A stretch of 64,000 bases of DNA from Symbiodinium natans (GCA_905221605.1 CAJNDS010002190.1:505338-569337), one strand, 5' to 3'. Shown: positions 51,962 through 62,955, counted from the first letter of the stretch. Notes: generated from the letters alone by a model not told the origin. Translations and numbers: made by a program.

Positions 51962-52595
51962 TGAGTAAGTTAGGCCGCCTTGGGGACCAAGGCTTATAAC
52001 ACTATTAAAGAAGTCTCCGCAAGGCCTTGAGCCCGGACGAATCCTGGTTGTCTCTCTTCTTTCCCGTAAAAAGAATTTTAAGTCGCAGCTGCCTCCAAAT
52101 TCTCTTTGTTCTCGCTCGCTTCCATGCAAGACACGATGCTGTATTGCTGCGTGATGAACCGCCTCGTATCCGCAGGCATTGAGAGACTGCCTTTTCGAGC
52201 ACGAGCGTAGCAACTCCTGACCTCTTTCCCAACGTGAGAGAGATTGGGTAAGATAGTAGTAAAGCTTCGCGCTTCGAGCAGCAACATCATTCACCAAATC
52301 CTTCTGAAGGATCTCATTCTTTTGCTTCACGCAAAGTTGCAACTCTCGAACGAAAGACTCATCTTGAAGAGCAAGCCACGATTTTCAAAACATCATGACG
52401 GACCTTAAAGGGGCCTCAACCGCTTAATGATCCCAAAAGCCATTCTTGCTGCCGCAAGCTTTGACTTCAGACTTCTCGACAAGCCTCAAATAAGTTCTTG
52501 ATGATTCTGAGCTTTCAAAATTTCAAGCAAACAAAATCACGCCCTGTTCAACTAGAGAAGGCTTTGAACCGGCCTCTAAAGGCTTGGAAGCCTTC
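51962..52595 (+). repeat. Duplicated segment, copy 2 (C-to-T shifted)
   Basis: Same order of blocks as 50838-51270, with many CG-to-TG and GG-to-AA differences and a 250-bp insertion. Confidence 0.8.
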
Positions 52596-52618
52596 AGTCT
52601 AAGGCTTGAACGTATGGG

Positions 52619-53279
52619 CTTTGAACAGCAAGAATACCTACTGTGCAGGAACGGCTTGTGCTCCTAGCAAATCAGCTGTTGCCGAGCACCCTCATTGGAG
52701 TTCTAACAATGGTCGCTGGTGAACGGATGCCAAGTACTCTTTCTTACTCTGACTCTTACTCTCACTTTCACTCTCACTTTCACTCTTACTCTCAGTTTTC
52801 ACTCTCACTTTCACTCTTGCTCTCACTTTCATTCTTACTCTTACTCTCACTCTCGCTCTTGCTCTCGCTCTCTCATCCTCACACAGACACTCTCACACGC
52901 AAGCACTTGCTGCTCCAAAACATACGTCTGTTTGGCTCTGGCAAAGACCAGGGTCGATGGTGCTAAATTCAAAATGCTGTATAGACAGGTCTGACCCATC
53001 AACGGCGCGTTAACTGCCACTAAAACTAAGATTGGAGATAGCGCCAAAATATGTCCAAGCATGCGCAAATGCAAGAAAGCGAGGACGACGGAGTGAGAAA
53101 AAGTGATGCAGTGACGGGCAGCGGAGGAGTGGTGAAGCCATGGGGCCCCACGTAATTTCTATGTCTGCCAACTTTTCTTCGGCGCCGCGTTTTGAACAGT
53201 GCATAGGTCGTCTTTAAACACTTGTAACAATGTTCAGTTTAGAAGATAAGCGACTTGTAAAAAAACCTGGATTAAAACT
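52619..53279 (+). repeat. Duplicated element, copy 1 (core in orientation 1)
   Basis: Outer parts match 54864-55530 in the same orientation; the core 52738-53078, with a CTCTCACTTT microsatellite, is reversed relative to copy 2. Confidence 0.85.
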
Positions 53280-53517
53280 TGGGTTTTTTGCCTGACGGCA
53301 AAATGGGGGTGCGAAGCACTCTCTGCTTGGCATCAAATCAGGGGGCCCACATGGATTACATGGCCCCATTACCTACGACGGAGCTAAGTATGGCCGAAAT
53401 TTCGGGCGCGGCATGGTGTTCTAGGGCCATAGGGCCAGATTAACAAACCTGTCGGCAGTCTCATCAAGAGTCTCATATTGCCCAGCAGCCAGCAGATCCT
53501 CAGCAGAAGATCATCAG

Positions 53518-53552
53518 CAGCATCATCATCATCATCATCATCATCATCATAC

Positions 53553-53585
<33 letters not shown>

Positions 53586-53628
53586 ATCAGATCATAGCAT
53601 ATCATATATCATCACATCGTGTCATTGT

Positions 53629-53677
<49 letters not shown>

Positions 53678-53678
53678 A
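53518..53678. repeat. CAT trinucleotide microsatellites
   Basis: Two CATCAT runs separated by 40 bp; poly-His/poly-Asp ORFs over them are artefacts. Confidence 0.95.
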
Positions 53679-53689
53679 TCATCGTCGTC

Positions 53690-54425
53690 ATCATCATCCT
53701 GCCAGGTCCTGAGTCCTGAGCCCTGGCATCTTGGCAGTCCGGCTTCCCGGCGGGCACGCGGTCCTGGCCTGGCATTGCCGCCGCATTGCCTGGCATTGGC
53801 ATCAATCATAATCGCATCATCGCATCGCATCATGAATCATTATGCATTGTGAAGTATGAATCATCAATCATCAGTCATCAATCATTCATTCAGTCATGAC
53901 TCATGACATGAGATCATGATGAGCCACGAGTCATGAGTCATGAGTCATGAGATCATCATGAATCAGGAACCATAATCAGTCACAGTCACAGCCACAGTCA
54001 CGGCAGTCACGTGAGTCATTGCGGCCGCTGCAACCCATCGGCCACAAACACGGGTCATGAACAATGATCGCGTCGAATCCAGCCAAGACTTCAAACTGAG
54101 CCCATCTTTTCTGCTGTTTGGCTTCGTGCATTTTTTTCCTGTTTGCAAAACAAAACCACCAGCAATGAAACAGAACTTCAAAGAACTTGGTCTGTTTTTT
54201 CAGCTGTCCTGGCTTGACACATGCAGGCCACACCATACTTGAGATGCAAATTGGAGATTTTTTTTTGCTACGTTTTTCAAAGCAAATTGTTTTTAAAATT
54301 TCAAACATGAAAAAAGTTTAAAACACAGAAAAAACTGGTTTCGAAGCATTTCAAAGTCTGCAATATTGAATAATAATTTTGGAATGCCTTGTTAGAAACA
54401 AAATCGCTCTGAACAAACTTGCCTG

Positions 54426-54475
<50 letters not shown>

Positions 54476-54860
54476 AAAATCAAAAAAAAACGTTAAAAAT
54501 TTTTTGTTCAATTTTTCCTTGTTTAAGAAACATTGTCAACGAAATGAACAAGATGATTCAAATACCCAACTTTTTGAAACTGAGCCAACCGGCTTAAAAA
54601 AAACATTAGAAAAAACGCGGCGTTCAAAAAAAACAAAATGTATTTTGTGGAAGTCAAGTCATTTTTTTTCCTCTAGCAAGCTAGAGCAATGAGATTCAAA
54701 GAGGGATGAGACGGCGCGCCCACCATCAAACCAACATCAAGCGAAAGTGTGCAAAGACATGGAAGTCATGAGTTATGAGTCATAAGTCATGTCAGAGTCA
54801 TGAGTCATAAGTCATTGAGTCATGATGTCCACAGCCACCCCATGCGTCGTTGGCAGGCTT
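53690..54860. other. Low-complexity and unique DNA, no gene seen
   Basis: GAGTCAT repeats (53890-53960, 54765-54830), a 49-nt poly-A run (54426-54474), AT-rich unique DNA. Confidence 0.6.
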
Positions 54861-54863
54861 GGC

Positions 54864-55282
54864 CTTGAACAGCAAGGACACCTACTGCACAGAAACGGCT
54901 TGTGCTTCTAAGCGAATCAGCTGTTGCCAAGCACCCTCATTGGGGTTCTAACAATGGTCAGGTTATGGGGCTGGTGAACGGATGCCACAAGTGCATTCGC
55001 GCATGCTTAGACGAATTTTGACACTGTCTCCAATCTCAGTTTTTGCGGCGTTAACGCGATGGGTCAGACCTGTCTTTACAGCATTTGAAGTGAAGCACCA
55101 TCGACCCTGGTCTTTGCCAGAGCCAAACAGATGTATGTTTTGGAGCAGCAAGAAGTGCTTGCGTGTGAGAGAGTGACAGAGTCTGTGAGTGTGTGAGGAT
55201 GAGAGCAAGAGCGAGTGAGAGTGAGAGTGAATGAAAGTGAGAGTGAGTGAAAGTGAGAGTGAAAGTGAGTGAAGAGTGAAAT

Positions 55283-55318
<36 letters not shown>

Positions 55319-55530
55319 AAAGAGTGAGAAAGCGAGGACGACGGAGTGAGAGAAAGTGATGCAGTGACGGGCAGCGGAGGAGTGGTGAAGCATGGGGCCC
55401 CACGTGATTTCTATGTCTGCCAACTTTTCTTCGGCGCCGCGTTTTGAACAGTGCATGGGTCGTCTTTGAACACTTGTAACAATGTTCAGTTTAGAAGATA
55501 AGCGACTGGGAAAAAACCTGGATTAAATCT
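54864..55530 (+). repeat. Duplicated element, copy 2 (core inverted)
   Basis: Flanks match 52619-53279 directly; the core 54990-55331 matches 52738-53078 only as reverse complement. Confidence 0.85.
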
Positions 55531-55639
55531 GGTCGGTCTTCGGATCTGGCCTTATTACCCTACGTCTGCTGTGCATGGGACCCTTTCAACAGTATTATAG
55601 GGTCTCGAGTCTCCTGGCCACAAACATTTTTTCGGGGAA

Positions 55640-55830
55640 AAATACGCCGTGAGGCCACAAAAAGGCCACAGTGGGCCACAAACGTGTGTTTTTGAGGCCA
55701 CGTCAGCCACAACAGGCCACAAACGTGTCAGGCCACAACAGGCCACAAACGTGTGGTTTTCAGGCCACGTCAGGCCACAACAGGCCACAAACGTGTCACA
55801 ACAAAGCAAGACCGTGTGGGTTTGAGGCCA
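55640..55830. repeat. GGCCACAAACGTGT minisatellite
   Basis: Six or more AGGCCACAA and ACGTGT units of variable spacing. Immediately after, 55891-55975 is an inverted copy of 50551-50640. Confidence 0.8.
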
Positions 55831-55989
55831 CATCAGGCCAACTTGTTTGGTTTCGAGATTTTTGGGGCTTGATTTTCACGTTCCTGTACTGTACACATGT
55901 TTGCCAGTTTACGCGACTCCAAATCTGGGGTCGAAAAAATCAGGCAATTCTGGCTTCGCGTGTGTGGGCCTCCCTGTGCACGTTTCTTT

Positions 55990-58260
55990 CATGTTGATCG
56001 CGGAGGCGGAGTCACCCACACAAATGCTTCTCGCCCCAGCTCCGCCCGACATCATCTCAACTCTCAAACGGCACGCAGAAGTTCGGTGCTGAGCAGCACT
56101 ACCAGCTTCGAGAGCCGCGCCAGCCTTCGCAGGCCTTACGGCAACGTCCGCAGACACAATTGCCGCATGGACACCGAGAATCTGAGTCGCGGATCCAGCC
56201 TCCCGCAAGTGCAGCTTCACAAGAAAGCTGCCCTCGGAGGTCGTGGTTCTCAGTAATTGATCTTTCCACGTTAAGTGCTTGTCTGTGAGCCAGAGTCGCC
56301 TGAGTGCTTTCTGAACTTTAGAATATTGGAAGTTCATAAATTTTATAATCTACAACTTTTTATTGGCATTTTCTTGAAATCTTATGGTTATTTATCTTTT
56401 ATCTCTCACTTCGTTCCTAATTTTGTTTCGTTCAATCGCTCGCAAGATTCATGCGCTTACTTCGTGCACTTATAATATTGTTCCATCTTTCTCTTCACTT
56501 TTAAGATAATGTTTACCGGGTGCATAATATAGTGCGTTTAAAGAGGCTCCCGGGCAATATTAATACTATAGTACTAATGGTGTAGTTCTCACACACTCTT
56601 TTATTGGATGACAAATGAACGCAGTGAGTGCGTGAATACAATAATAAAGAGTGAGAACGAAACCACAATTGCAAGAAATCCACCAATCATAACCTCTTCA
56701 CTTAGTATTAACCGGGTGAATAAGGGGTTAAGTCCTAGTGGGTGGGTTTGAGGGCTCCTATGTGTTTTCCCATCAATTGCTGGGCTCTTGCTGGGATCCT
56801 GCTGGGCTCCTGTGTTAAAGCGATCCAACAACTTGCAAGCTCTGCCCTGCTTCAACACTGCCATAAGGCACTGGATTTTTGAGGGGCCAAAAATGCACCC
56901 CGAAAAATGAACTTCAAAATGGAAAAAGTGTCACCAAAAACGAGCTTATAAGGGAACAAAAAACAAAGCCAAAAATGGGGCTTGTTGGGTCCGGTTTTTG
57001 CAAGATTGCGAAACTGGCTGCTCTACAATAGGGCCTCCCCAGTACCAGTCGCAAGTGTTCTTGTGTTTGAGCAACTTACAGGGCCGTGTGGCACAAAGCG
57101 CAAAAATGGGGGCTCTTGCAAAAATCCGGACCTCACAAGCCCGTTTTTTTGGCTTTGCTTTTTTGTTCCCTTATCCAATTTGCCTTGCGTGGCTTGAACT
57201 CAAATTTCAGGGCCTGTTTGTTGTGACGCTTTCCTCAAAACCAATTTTCAGCTGATTTATCAAACGTTCCAGAGTCACAAAACCACTTGCATATGAGCCA
57301 CTCTATCCATCAGCAAGTCAAGAAAAGTGCTGTTTCCAGCAAAAGAAGCTGCTTCTGAGTGACCCCCCAAAAAGCCTTGATCGTACAAAAAATGACTCTC
57401 TTTTGTTGGTCGTCCAGCAATTTCTTCTGCACTGGGGAGGCTTTGTGTGATTTTGCTGCCTGTGTTCCAAACGCACACCACACCCAGAACTTTTTTAGGC
57501 TTGAAGCGGAAATGATTTTGATTTGAAACACTTTGTTGTCGCCACTTTGCTTGAGCTGCAAGTGTGACACTTTTCGCTCCAAAACCAAAACATTTCCGAA
57601 AAACAAAATTCAGTCTGTCGTACATAGTTTATTCAAGATATGCATGTTTAAAAAATCAAATCTCAAATTAATTCAGGATCAATTGGCTTCTGATAGAAGA
57701 TAATTGTGTTTTTTGGGAATAATTTCTGTTGAAAAGCAACATTAATTAGAACACACTTTTAAGAGTTTTCACGTTAATCATGAGTGTGGCAAAACAAAAC
57801 CGCCCATGAAGCTCAGAAAGCAAACATGGCTCGTGGAGTCTCCAAGCTGGGAGTCCATTATGAGCCGGCGGATGCTGATGTGGAGATTGGAAGTGAATCT
57901 GAAAACTGGGAACTTGAGCTGGTCCCAGATCGGAAGAAGTTTTGGAAAGGAGGCCTCAAAACACCTAAACTCCACCCACACCTTTTTCGAAGCACTTGGG
58001 ACAAAAGTGGTTTTTCCATGCAGAAAAACAAAGTAGCACGCGCGCTGGAGTGCCCTGCGTTTTGTTGGCATGCGTTGGGTGTGGTTAAGTTCAAAAGTGT
58101 AAGAAAACCTAGGTTTTGACTCATTGCGGTTTTCGGAACCAGGAAGACACGCCACTGATCCCTCGAAGGGCGGGCGCTTGTTCTTGAAAATGAGTGTTTC
58201 GCCGAGGCGGGAGCCTTGTTTTGAAAGGCAGGAAAACCGAAAAGTTGCGTATACCATGTT
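55990..58260. other. No gene called
   Basis: Unique, partly AT-rich DNA. A minus ORF (55909-56337) and a plus ORF (57784-58119) have mildly protein-like composition but no motif, partner exon or paralogue. Confidence 0.4.
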
Positions 58261-58319
58261 TTAGGTGTTTTGAGCTTGTTTGTAAGGATTTTTGAGGGTG
58301 TTTTTTGGGGCTTGCATGT

Positions 58320-58520
58320 CCTTGTGTATGTGTCGAAAAGAGGCTTTGGGAAGGTTTGGGCTTGGATTGCTTTCAAGAGAGGATTTGGGAATGTTTGGGC
58401 TTGGACTGCTTTGGGGATGCTTGGGCTTGAAGATTTTGGTCAAAAAGGCTTTGGGAAGGTTTGGGCTTGGACTGCTTTGGTGGGCTTGAAGGTTCAAGCA
58501 AGAAAGGATTTTGGGATGCT
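58320..58520. repeat. TTTGGGCTTGGACTGCTTT minisatellite
   Basis: Four to five degenerate units of about 40 bp. Confidence 0.8.
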
Positions 58521-58576
58521 TGGGGCCGGCTTTTTTTTTCGGGGGAGATGCCTGCAGCAAGTGCTATGTATATTCG

Positions 58577-58711
58577 CAACATGGATATTCCCAACATGGA
58601 TATTCCCAACATGTATATTCCCAACATGGATATTCCCAACATGGATACTCCCAACATGGATACTCCCAACATGGATTTTCCCAACATGGATATTCCCAAC
58701 ATGGATATTCC
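58577..58711. repeat. 15-bp minisatellite, nine units, open in all six frames
   Basis: Unit CAACATGGATATTCC. Being 15 bp (5 codons) and free of stops on both strands, it gives pentapeptide repeats in all six frames (for example NMDIP, WEYPC). Confidence 0.95.
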
Positions 58712-58829
58712 CAATCCCCCCTCCCCCACCCCAACCCCCCAAGCTGGAAACCCCAGGAAACGCAGGGCACACGAGGGTGCGTCCTACCAAAAACAAGCCA
58801 GACACTCTTTTGGTTCAATTTAAAGCGAA

Positions 58830-60012
58830 GTTGAGATACTCCGGTGTTTCGGTGTTTCGCTCGCTTCACTCGCACTTGGACGTCGCGCGCAACATTGACG
58901 TCTTAGCAGTACAGTTGAACTCGCCTCGTCCTGCACTTGATTTCTGTCCACGGCACAGTCAGAGGCTATCAAAAATGTTTCAAGTTGGCAGAAAAGCCAA
59001 GTAGCACACATGAGAGCAGCGGCACTGACAAAAAAAGTGCTTGCAGCTCACTTTGCAGCCGGTCTGCAGTGCAAATCTGAAGATTGGACAGACACGAAAA
59101 GGCTTGAGGCTTGAGGGTGTTTTCGCAGTGCAAATGTTTCTTGCTTCTCTGTGAGTCTCTGTCGTGTGTGACGGTTCCTCTTTGTTGTTTGCAAAGACAG
59201 AAACCGGTTTTGGGATGTTTTGGGTGTTAGGTTGCTGAGTTACAAGTGAAAACCTTGCAACACTGTAGTGTGAGGAATTTCGCTTCGCACAAAACTGCAA
59301 GGTTGACAACTCCATTTTAGAGGCTGCAAAAGTGTCAGAAAAGTGGTAGTGCTGCGTGGGCCTCCGATTTGCGGAACGCAAGTCGACCAACCTTGCTACA
59401 GGGCGGGAAGAGCAGCATGTCTCACGAGCCCCTGCTCCAAAGTGAAGCACAATTTCAGCACGCCGGATAAGCTAATTTGCGAGCTGCCCCGTCACTGGAA
59501 CGCTGCGCCGGCAAACGTCCAGCCCCCCAGCTCAAATATCGATCACTGATCAAACCTGTAGCTGGTATCGGAACCGACGGGATGGCAAAGTGCATCAAAA
59601 CACATGCAAAACTGGGGGTCCTGTTTGAAAGAAAAACTAATATGAATTTGATACTGGGATATAGAGAACATAACAAAATTATGATGTAAAAACATCGCTT
59701 TCAGCCCGTTGCGTATATTGTGTTCAAATGAATCAAGAGCGCACTCAACCCTACCTTTTTGTCAGGGCTTGACGCTCAGAATCCTTGAGCCAAATATGTT
59801 ATTCGGCGTCTTAGCTTGAGCTACTTCAAGCAGCTATCTGTACATAACTTCTTCCTAACATGTTTTCCTACCAGGTCCACTGCACATGCCGCACTGTACA
59901 TGTCATGCATGGAGTGTGCCTGTTGAAGTTGGGGTTCTCCCCCATCTGCGGGCAGCAAGGCCTCATTTAGCAGATGGAGGTATCTGAACTAGTCTAAGCT
60001 AAAGTGCAGATT
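58830..60012. other. Unique DNA between minisatellite and retroelement, no gene seen
   Basis: Short ORFs only. The part from about 59700 to 60012 probably includes the 3' LTR of the copia element; its outer end cannot be set because the 5' LTR is outside the window. Confidence 0.4.
59784..59795 (-). other. Possible relict of the dinoflagellate spliced leader
   Basis: The minus strand reads ATTTGGCTCAAG; the last 11 nt equal the 3' end of the dinoflagellate trans-spliced leader (TTTTGGCTCAAG). Such relicts mark re-inserted cDNA, but 11 nt could match by chance. Confidence 0.25.
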
Positions 60013-60022
60013 TGCCCACATA

Positions 60023-60038
60023 CCTTCTTCTCCCCCTT
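60023..60038 (-). promoter_or_regulatory. Polypurine tract, presumed plus-strand primer
   Basis: The minus strand reads AAGGGGGAGAAGAAGG just before TATGTGGGC, where the 3' LTR should begin. Confidence 0.55.
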
Positions 60039-60149
60039 CGCACGACACGCATGCCTAACCCCTAATTAGATTCACCAGTGCTGAGCAGCAGGGGCTTCTT
60101 GACTGGTGGAGGTGTTTGTACCTCAGGCATATGGCAGGTTCATGTGCAT

Positions 60150-61988
60150 TCAGCTCTCCATTCGGAGGAGCTTTAAAGCTGCAGGGAACTTGGCAGGAGG
60201 AAGTGCTTTGGTGAAAACGTCCGCCTTTTGAAGTTCAGTGTTTATGTACTGAAGGCGGATTAACGGATCTGACTCAAAGACTTCGTAGAGCGAAGACAAG
60301 TTCACTCGATGAGTCTTGCTGACGTGTCGCAACTTGGGCGAGTACCCGGCATGGACGATTTGGATGACAGCACTATTGTCTTGATGGCATACCAGCTTAG
60401 CTTCCTTCCCAGTGAGAGTTTCCAGGAACTCTTGAGCTGGTAAGGCTTCGCCAAATACCCCAGAACTTAGCGACATGATTTCTGCCTCTGTGGTGCTCCT
60501 GGATGTGGCTGTTTGCTTTTTGCTGCTCCAAGCCAAAGGCCAGTAGGTGTTTTCTCCCTCTAGGCATAAGATCATGCCGCTGGTGGACTGAGCATGGTCA
60601 ACGTCGCCTGAGTGATCTGCATCGGTGTAAAGACTCAAGTGCAAATCTTCAAAGGCGTCTCCCATTTTGTGAACAACCGACAGGTTTGGGGTACCTTTCA
60701 GGTATGACATCAGCCTGCGCAACTTTTTATCGTCCGCGACGGACCATCGCGTTACGCGGCGCGTCAAGTCAGATATCCCTTTCATTAAGTCAGGACGCGA
60801 TAGTCTTGCTAACCAAAGTGTTTTCATTAACACTCTGGACGCTTCTGAGGCCAAAGCTCCTTTGCTCTCCCAATCTGATGCGAGAATAGAGCCATCTGGA
60901 ACAAAAGGTGTGCTGGCAGGTTTGAGAGGACGCTTTGACAAATCTTCGTACAGTCTGCATGCGTTGGCACAGTAGTCAGACATGTCATAGCGCATCGTTG
61001 TACCTGACTGGTTTCTCTCAATCAGGTGCTTTCTGCCTAACACTCTGTCCACAGGAGATGGCGGTTCTATCTCAAGGTGGGATTGGACTTCAGCCCAGAA
61101 TGCATCATGCGCACATTCGGGACCGCTTAGCACAATATCATCTACGTACAAGGTGAGTAAGAGGCCGGTTTTCTTGAAGAAGTAAGAGGACTGAAAGAGC
61201 GAGGAGTGCTCTCCTCCAAGCGCTTCTACCACCTGTTTAAACCTCTTGTCCCAATGAAAGCCGGACTCTGGGTGGCCATACAACGATTTCCACAACCTAA
61301 CGCAGGGCCTTTGCAGCTGACGATACTCTGGCGGGGTTAACTCCCAAGGTAGCTCCACCCAAGTCGGGACCCTGGTATTAAGGTCTGATTGGGTGTAAGG
61401 CTTGACAACATCCGACTGAGTCGTTTTGTGCCCTTTTGCCGCCCCGTACGCCAAGTTGAAGTTGATTCCAGTTATGCTTGTTGGGTTAACCTTGAGTTCC
61501 TGGAGGATAGCAAGGTTATTGGCTTCATCCCGTATGTCGTCTCCTCTAAAGACTATTCTGGCTTTGAGTTTTCTGAGCTCTGGGATTTCGTAAAGCTTGA
61601 TGCTCAGGATTGTCATTAAACGGCCCACATTAATGGGTTCTTTTCTTGCCATGAGGTCCTTTCTTGAAACCACTTCAGCGTAGTTCCAAGTGCCATTTGC
61701 AATTAACCCTCGAGCTTCGCCGTCTATGCACTCCTGAGCTCCTGCATGCTTGTGCCAATCCTTGCGATCAATCAGGTGGTGAATCCCGGCAAAGATGGAA
61801 TCAGACTGAACACGCGGTGAGTGAGGTTCAGGAACGAAAGGCCTGACAGGCATCGCTGCAATCTCTGCTGCAACTTTGGAATACAAGCTGCTGATGATAG
61901 TGTAGGCCATTGGCTTTGGATAGAAGGCTGTGCTGCTGGTTTTTCCACCTTCTACCCTACATGTTGGAAGCCTGATGCATGCTGGCAC
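60150..61988 (-). CDS. pol: Copia reverse transcriptase-RNase H part of polyprotein
   Basis: A 612-codon ORF. Reverse transcriptase (RVT_2 type): KARIVFRG (142-149), first catalytic Asp in QSDVV (about 193), RLWKSLYGHPESG (231-243) and the YVDD box (281-284). The connection RPDLMKGISDLTRRVTRWS (398-416) follows. RNase H then has YTDADHSGD (Asp456), SRSTTEAEIMSLS (Glu501), CHQDNSAV (Asp537) and a late DVFTKALPP (about 593). All key residues are present, so this part could fold and act. It copies element RNA into DNA in the cytoplasmic particle. The first about 12 residues come from frame overlap; the true reading enters from the upstream ORF through a frameshift near 61960-61985. Confidence 0.9.
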   Translation of the reverse strand: MPACIRLPTCRVEGGKTSSTAFYPKPMAYTIISSLYSKVAAEIAAMPVRPFVPEPHSPRVQSDSIFAGIHHLIDRKDWHKHAGAQECIDGEARGLIANGTWNYAEVVSRKDLMARKEPINVGRLMTILSIKLYEIPELRKLKARIVFRGDDIRDEANNLAILQELKVNPTSITGINFNLAYGAAKGHKTTQSDVVKPYTQSDLNTRVPTWVELPWELTPPEYRQLQRPCVRLWKSLYGHPESGFHWDKRFKQVVEALGGEHSSLFQSSYFFKKTGLLLTLYVDDIVLSGPECAHDAFWAEVQSHLEIEPPSPVDRVLGRKHLIERNQSGTTMRYDMSDYCANACRLYEDLSKRPLKPASTPFVPDGSILASDWESKGALASEASRVLMKTLWLARLSRPDLMKGISDLTRRVTRWSVADDKKLRRLMSYLKGTPNLSVVHKMGDAFEDLHLSLYTDADHSGDVDHAQSTSGMILCLEGENTYWPLAWSSKKQTATSRSTTEAEIMSLSSGVFGEALPAQEFLETLTGKEAKLVCHQDNSAVIQIVHAGYSPKLRHVSKTHRVNLSSLYEVFESDPLIRLQYINTELQKADVFTKALPPAKFPAALKLLRMES

Positions 61989-62955
61989 CTTTTTGCATCC
62001 AGATTTGAGCTAGTTTCCAACACGACGTAATGATGCGCCAGGGTTTAAGGTGGGGAACGCCATTTTTGTCGCACAAGCCATGCGCGCAGCCATCGGTTCT
62101 TGCTTCATACAAGTTGTGTCGCTTGATGAAAGCGATCAACTCTGGCAGCGCCCAACCAGCTGCATTCTTTGGCCACTCGAAGGCAACATGGCCCCCTTGA
62201 CTCAACACTACCTCAGCGACAGCTATAAAGTTCCTAAGTATCCTTCTGGAACGGGCTCTTTGCCTTTTCAGTTTGGCCTTGAACTTTTCTCCCAACTTGT
62301 GCTCGTTCATTGTTTGCCAGTTGCTCCAAGGGCTGCATGGGATTGAACCCCACAAGTCACATCCAGGAAATAGCTGAACAAGCTTTTTCAATGACTCCAC
62401 CTGCTTTGGATCTTCAACGTTTGAGTTCTTTTCAGTGAGACGAAAGTGGTTGATTCCGAATTCTTCGTTGACTTGGCCCAATGTGGAATCTTCATCGCAG
62501 CAGAACTCGAACATTGTTTCGCTACCAACTTGTCGGAGGAGATGGTTGCGATACGGCAATCCCTGCGGCACTTGCTTGGCAGCCTCACTGGCTTCTGCAA
62601 TCATGGCCTTGCAAGTTGGATGCATTGTCTCGATGTCTTGAAGGATTGACGCCACTGCTGCAGCCCCCTTGGCAGGTGATCTTCTCAACTGCTCCGAAGC
62701 GTTTGCTTTCATGGTGTCTAACTCTGCCTGGGCAATGTCAACCTTACTTTTAGGGAAAAAACCAAGTGGCTCCGACCCAACTTTTCGAAGAGATTCTTCT
62801 ATTTGGGCTTTTGTCATGCCAATCGTCTTTGAATGTTGACGCGCGGCCTTTGCATTTCCACACGGTTTCCCTTGCTGAAGAAACAATGTCGGACGGGAAT
62901 GGACAGGATCGTCCCACAGGGGTGTACAAACGCTTGCGCGGTTTGACGTGCACAC
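61957..62955 (-). CDS. Copia polyprotein middle part (linker domain, unknown function)
   Basis: A 332-codon ORF between integrase and reverse transcriptase. A helical, Ala/Glu-rich first half is followed by a compact conserved-looking block: LWGSIPCSPWSNWQ, RRILRNFIAVAEVVLSQGG, VAFEWPKNAAGW and DGCAHGLCDKNG, then KPWRIITS. I recall this block as typical of dinoflagellate copia elements, with no known activity; the PCSPWSNWQ and FEWP motifs faintly recall a methyltransferase-like catalytic loop. The real reading enters from ORF 62750-64000 at a T-run (62755-62761) where one base gained or lost shifts the frame. Confidence 0.75.
   Translation of the reverse strand: MCTSNRASVCTPLWDDPVHSRPTLFLQQGKPCGNAKAARQHSKTIGMTKAQIEESLRKVGSEPLGFFPKSKVDIAQAELDTMKANASEQLRRSPAKGAAAVASILQDIETMHPTCKAMIAEASEAAKQVPQGLPYRNHLLRQVGSETMFEFCCDEDSTLGQVNEEFGINHFRLTEKNSNVEDPKQVESLKKLVQLFPGCDLWGSIPCSPWSNWQTMNEHKLGEKFKAKLKRQRARSRRILRNFIAVAEVVLSQGGHVAFEWPKNAAGWALPELIAFIKRHNLYEARTDGCAHGLCDKNGVPHLKPWRIITSCWKLAQIWMQKGASMHQASNM

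Noticed and set aside
53518-53678. CRISPR-like or other spaced array
   Set aside because: Simple trinucleotide repeats with no unique spacers; none elsewhere in the window either.
53602-53852. Poly-Asp and poly-His ORFs
   Set aside because: Generated by the CAT microsatellite.
54426-54474. Poly-A tail of a retroposed gene
   Set aside because: No coding sequence upstream and no target-site duplication seen; left as a homopolymer.
57784-58119. 111-codon plus ORF with mixed composition
   Set aside because: Protein-like but without motif, paralogue or splice context; an antisense ORF of similar length exists.
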